DNA from: an uncultured Collinsella sp.
GTDB taxonomy: Bacteria; Actinomycetota; Coriobacteriia; Coriobacteriales; Coriobacteriaceae
Assembly (NCBI GenBank): GCA_902497025.1
Contig: CABVDJ010000020.1
Span: forward strand, 1 to 40,478
DNA: 40,478 nucleotides
Reading direction: 5' to 3'
The notes beneath the pieces are model-generated. The model saw only the letters and a program-made list of their open reading frames with translations, had not been told where the DNA came from and did no database searches. Shown in pieces: positions 37,614 to 40,478 of this stretch. Every line of letters begins with the position of its first letter. Within the stretch, counting starts at the first letter, position 1. The translations under genes were made by a program, and so were the position numbers.

Positions 37614-40352
37614 GTGGCAGACGATATCAACAATAACGAGGGTACGGGCGAGGCCGGCGATGCCGGTATGCCCGATGATCTGAAGCGCCTGCTTGCCCGT
37701 GCTGAGCAGGGCGAGGACGGCGACCCGGACGCCTATAACCCCGATGCCGATGATGATGAGGAAGAAGACGACGCCGAGCTCGAGGAGAGCTTTGGCGAAG
37801 TCGACCGTGGCGCCTCGGCCGGCGAGGACATCAACGGCGGCCAGCTCCAGATTTCGGAGTTCGGCCGTGAGATGAAACAGTCGTTTATCGAGTATTCGAT
37901 GTCGGTCATCACGGCGCGCGCCCTGCCGGACGTGCGCGATGGCTTAAAGCCGGTGCACCGCCGCATTCTGTACGCGATGAACGAGAGCGGCATCTACCCC
38001 AACCGCCCACACAAGAAGTCGGCCTGGACGGTCGGCGAAGTTATCGGTAAGTACCACCCGCACGGCGATTCCGCGGTCTACGAGGCCATGGTCCGCCTGG
38101 CGCAGTGGTTCTCCATGCGCACGCCGCTCATCGACGGTCACGGCAACTTCGGCAACATCGACGGCGACGGCGCGGCGGCCATGCGTTACACCGAGAGCCG
38201 TCTGGCAAAGCCCGCCATGGAACTGCTGCGTGACTTGCAGAAGGATACCGTCGACTGGCAACCCAACTACGACGAATCGCTCGCCGAGCCCGTGGCGCTG
38301 CCTGCGCGCTTCCCCAACCTGCTGGTCAACGGCAGCCAGGGCATCGCCGTCGGCATGGCCACCAACATCGCCCCGCATAACCTCACCGAGGCGATCGAGG
38401 CCACCTGCTACCTGATCGACAACCCCGACGCCACCGTCGACGAGCTCATGCAGATCATGCCCGGTCCGGACTTCCCCACCGGCGCCATCATCATGGGCAG
38501 CGCCGGCATTAAGCAGAGTTACGAGACCGGCCGCGGCTCCATTACCGTGCGCGCCAAGGCACATGTGGAGTCCACCAAGACCGGCCGCAGCCGCTTGGTC
38601 TTTACCGAGATTCCCTACATGGTCAACAAGGGCACCCTGCAGGAGAAGATCGCCCAGCTCGTCAACGACAAGCGCATCGAGGGCATCTCGGATATGCGCG
38701 ATGAGTCCAACCAGAAGGGTATCCGTCTGGTCATCGAGCTCAAGAAGGGCGTCATTCCGCAGGTCGTGCTCAACAATCTGTATAAGTACACCTCGCTGCA
38801 GACGACCTTTGGCGCCAACAACCTGGCACTCGTCAACGGCGTTCCCAAATGCCTGAGCCTGCGTGAGATGCTGCAGCACTACATCGACCACCAGGTCGAC
38901 GTCGTCACTCGCCGCACCCGCTTCGACCTCAAGAAGGCCCAGGCCCGCGCGCATATCCTCGAGGGCTACTTGATGGCTCTCGACCATATCGACGAGGTCA
39001 TTAGCATCATCCGCTCCTCGCAGACCGACTCCGAGGCCAGCAGCCGCTTGATCGAGCGCTTTGGCTTTACGCCCGAGCAGACCACGGCCATCCTCGAGAT
39101 GAAGCTGCGCCGCCTGACCGGCCTGGAGCGCGACAAAATTCAGGAAGAACTGGACGGCCTGCGCCGCGCCATCGCCTACTACGAGGACCTGCTGGCGCAT
39201 GAGGAGAAGATCCTGGGCGTCATCAAGGAGGAGATGCGCGAGATCTCCAAGAAGTTTGGCGACAAGCGCCGTACCGAGATCAGCCAGGTTGAGAAGGACC
39301 TGGATGTCGAGGACCTCATCGCCGACGAGGATATGGTCGTGACCATCACCCACACCGGCTACGTTAAGCGTATCCCGGTGGCTGCCTACCGTGCCCAGAA
39401 GCGCGGTGGCAAGGGCGTGTCGGGCGTCAACCTCAAAGAGGACGACGTTATCGATGAGATGTTCATCGCGTCCACGCACGAGTACGTGTTGTTCTTCTCG
39501 AGCAAGGGCAAGGTCTATCGCCTGAAGGTGCACGAGCTGCCGGTGGGTACGCGCCAGGCGCGCGGTACCGCGATCGTCAACCTGTTGCCCTTTGAGGAGG
39601 GCGAGAAGATCGCGAGCGTCATTAGCTGCCGCGAGTTCCCGGCCGACGAGTACCTGATGTTTGCCACCAAGAGCGGTATGGTCAAGAAGACCGTGATGAG
39701 CGCTTACGATCGTAGCCGCCGTGATGGCCTGATCGCTATCAACCTGCGTGACGACGACGCACTGCTGAACGTGCGCCGCGTGCGCGAGGGCGACAAGATT
39801 ATCCTGGCTACCACCGCGGGCAAGGCGATCATGTTCTCCGAGGAGCAGGTGCGTGCTACCGGCCGCGATACCAGCGGCGTTCGCGGTATCGGTATGAAGG
39901 ACGGCGTGAGCGTTCTGGGCATGGAAGTTACTAACGGCAACGGCGATCTGTTCGTCATTACCGAGCGTGGCTACGGCAAACGCACGCCGGTCGCGGACTA
40001 CCCGGAGCAGAATCGCGGCGGCCAGGGTGTCTACACCATCCAGATGACCGAGCGTAAGGGTAACCTCGCGGCCATGAAGACGGTGGGCCCGCAGCACGAG
40101 CTGTTCATCGTGACGGAGGGTGCGACGGTCATTCGCGTCAAGACCGACGAGATCAGCCAGACCGGCCGCGCCACCCAGGGCGTCAAGATGATGACCGTCG
40201 ACGACAACGACCGCGTATGCGCCGTAGCCCGCATGACGGCAGCCAAAGAGAAGCCCGAAGGCGAAGCAACAGAAGACGGTTCTGCCCCCGAAGAAGCCCC
40301 AGTCGATCTAGGCGATGGCAACGACATGCCAGAAGATCTCCTAGACGAGTAA
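37614..40352 (+). CDS. gyrA: DNA gyrase subunit A
   Basis: A 912-residue breakage-reunion subunit. Active-site Tyr192 in AAMRYTESRL. The quinolone-determining region HPHGDSAVYEAMVRLAQ has Ser153 and Glu157, the wild-type pair common in Gram-positives. The C-terminal beta-pinwheel has the GyrA box QKRGGKG, which confirms gyrase rather than topoisomerase IV. Unusual: about 75 residues before the core are acidic (a DADDDEEEDDAELEE run), whereas most GyrA start within about 10 residues of the SSYLDYSM-type segment (here QSFIEYSM at 89-96). The C-terminal tail is also acidic. GTG start at 37614 preceded by AGAAGG. Confidence 0.96.
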   Translation: MADDINNNEGTGEAGDAGMPDDLKRLLARAEQGEDGDPDAYNPDADDDEEEDDAELEESFGEVDRGASAGEDINGGQLQISEFGREMKQSFIEYSMSVITARALPDVRDGLKPVHRRILYAMNESGIYPNRPHKKSAWTVGEVIGKYHPHGDSAVYEAMVRLAQWFSMRTPLIDGHGNFGNIDGDGAAAMRYTESRLAKPAMELLRDLQKDTVDWQPNYDESLAEPVALPARFPNLLVNGSQGIAVGMATNIAPHNLTEAIEATCYLIDNPDATVDELMQIMPGPDFPTGAIIMGSAGIKQSYETGRGSITVRAKAHVESTKTGRSRLVFTEIPYMVNKGTLQEKIAQLVNDKRIEGISDMRDESNQKGIRLVIELKKGVIPQVVLNNLYKYTSLQTTFGANNLALVNGVPKCLSLREMLQHYIDHQVDVVTRRTRFDLKKAQARAHILEGYLMALDHIDEVISIIRSSQTDSEASSRLIERFGFTPEQTTAILEMKLRRLTGLERDKIQEELDGLRRAIAYYEDLLAHEEKILGVIKEEMREISKKFGDKRRTEISQVEKDLDVEDLIADEDMVVTITHTGYVKRIPVAAYRAQKRGGKGVSGVNLKEDDVIDEMFIASTHEYVLFFSSKGKVYRLKVHELPVGTRQARGTAIVNLLPFEEGEKIASVISCREFPADEYLMFATKSGMVKKTVMSAYDRSRRDGLIAINLRDDDALLNVRRVREGDKIILATTAGKAIMFSEEQVRATGRDTSGVRGIGMKDGVSVLGMEVTNGNGDLFVITERGYGKRTPVADYPEQNRGGQGVYTIQMTERKGNLAAMKTVGPQHELFIVTEGATVIRVKTDEISQTGRATQGVKMMTVDDNDRVCAVARMTAAKEKPEGEATEDGSAPEEAPVDLGDGNDMPEDLLDE

Positions 40353-40392
40353 GAGGCTCTAGCTGGTAAAAATCATCAGACCCCATATATCG

Positions 40393-40425
40393 GCGGTCGG
40401 CGCACTGCGCGCCGACCGCTTTTTT
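40393..40425 (+). terminator. gyrA terminator
   Basis: Perfect 11-bp GC-rich stem gcggtcggcgc / gcgccgaccgc with a 5-nt loop and a T-run, 40 nt after the gyrA stop. Nothing else is recognised to the window end. Confidence 0.92.
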
Positions 40426-40478
40426 GAAAACCTTTGAACCCCACGTCGCCCCCGGCTGCCCGGCGGCATGCGAAGTCG

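Noticed and set aside
37944..40097. 717-codon open frame antisense to gyrA
   Set aside because: High-GC shadow of gyrA; composition is Leu/Val/Asp/Gly/His-biased as expected from the complement, no ribosome site, and gyrA is certain.

Overview
The window spans a bacterial chromosome origin of replication. GC content is high (about 60%). Gene order matches Coriobacteriia (Actinomycetota), most likely Collinsella; I infer this from synteny and protein style, and no database search was possible. From 29.0 kb leftwards the minus strand reads rpmH, rnpA, yidD, yidC, jag/khpB, rsmG, parA, parB. From 29.4 kb rightwards the plus strand reads a GHKL ATPase gene, dnaA, dnaN, recF, a DUF721/DciA-like gene, gyrB and gyrA. 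Genes on both sides point away from a midpoint near 29.2 kb. DnaA-box-like sites of the form TTTTCAACA lie on both sides of the GHKL-dnaA block, and a DnaA-trio-like AT-rich run precedes dnaN. Three perfect parS sites lie upstream of parA.

Left arm, 0-9.5 kb: a lower-GC stretch with ORF remnants, a tRNA-Lys(TTT) with partial 3'-end copies downstream, an M29 aminopeptidase, a two-TM basic protein coupled to purC, an OmpR-type two-component pair, a Tat/lipobox lipoprotein coupled to a TSCPD-domain protein, purB, and a tRNA-Gly(CCC) that also has a truncated 3' copy and hairpin-rich repeats downstream.

9.7-16.7 kb is the surface-related section. It holds a 1143-residue LPATG-anchored protein with an apparent N-terminal thioester domain and about six SpaA/Cna-B-like domains. 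Convergent to it lie a small membrane protein and a very large M28-peptidase-like membrane protein, which is split by a roughly 650-residue acidic disordered insert and lacks several usual metal ligands.

16.9-23.8 kb: two tandem WYL-domain regulators (PafB/PafC-like arrangement) converge on a DinG-type exonuclease-helicase, followed by ddl and a divergent rlmN.

23.9-40.4 kb is the origin core. Left of the origin are chromosome segregation (ParAB/parS), rRNA methylation (RsmG), RNA binding (KhpB), membrane insertion (YidC/YidD), RNase P protein and L34. Right of it, a GHKL ATPase with a Gln/Pro-rich linker and a C-terminal winged-helix-like segment sits 15 nt upstream of dnaA. It is the strongest candidate here for an uncharacterised replication-linked function. 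dnaN, recF, DUF721, gyrB and gyrA follow. DnaA has Asn where the DNA-recognition signature usually has Asp.
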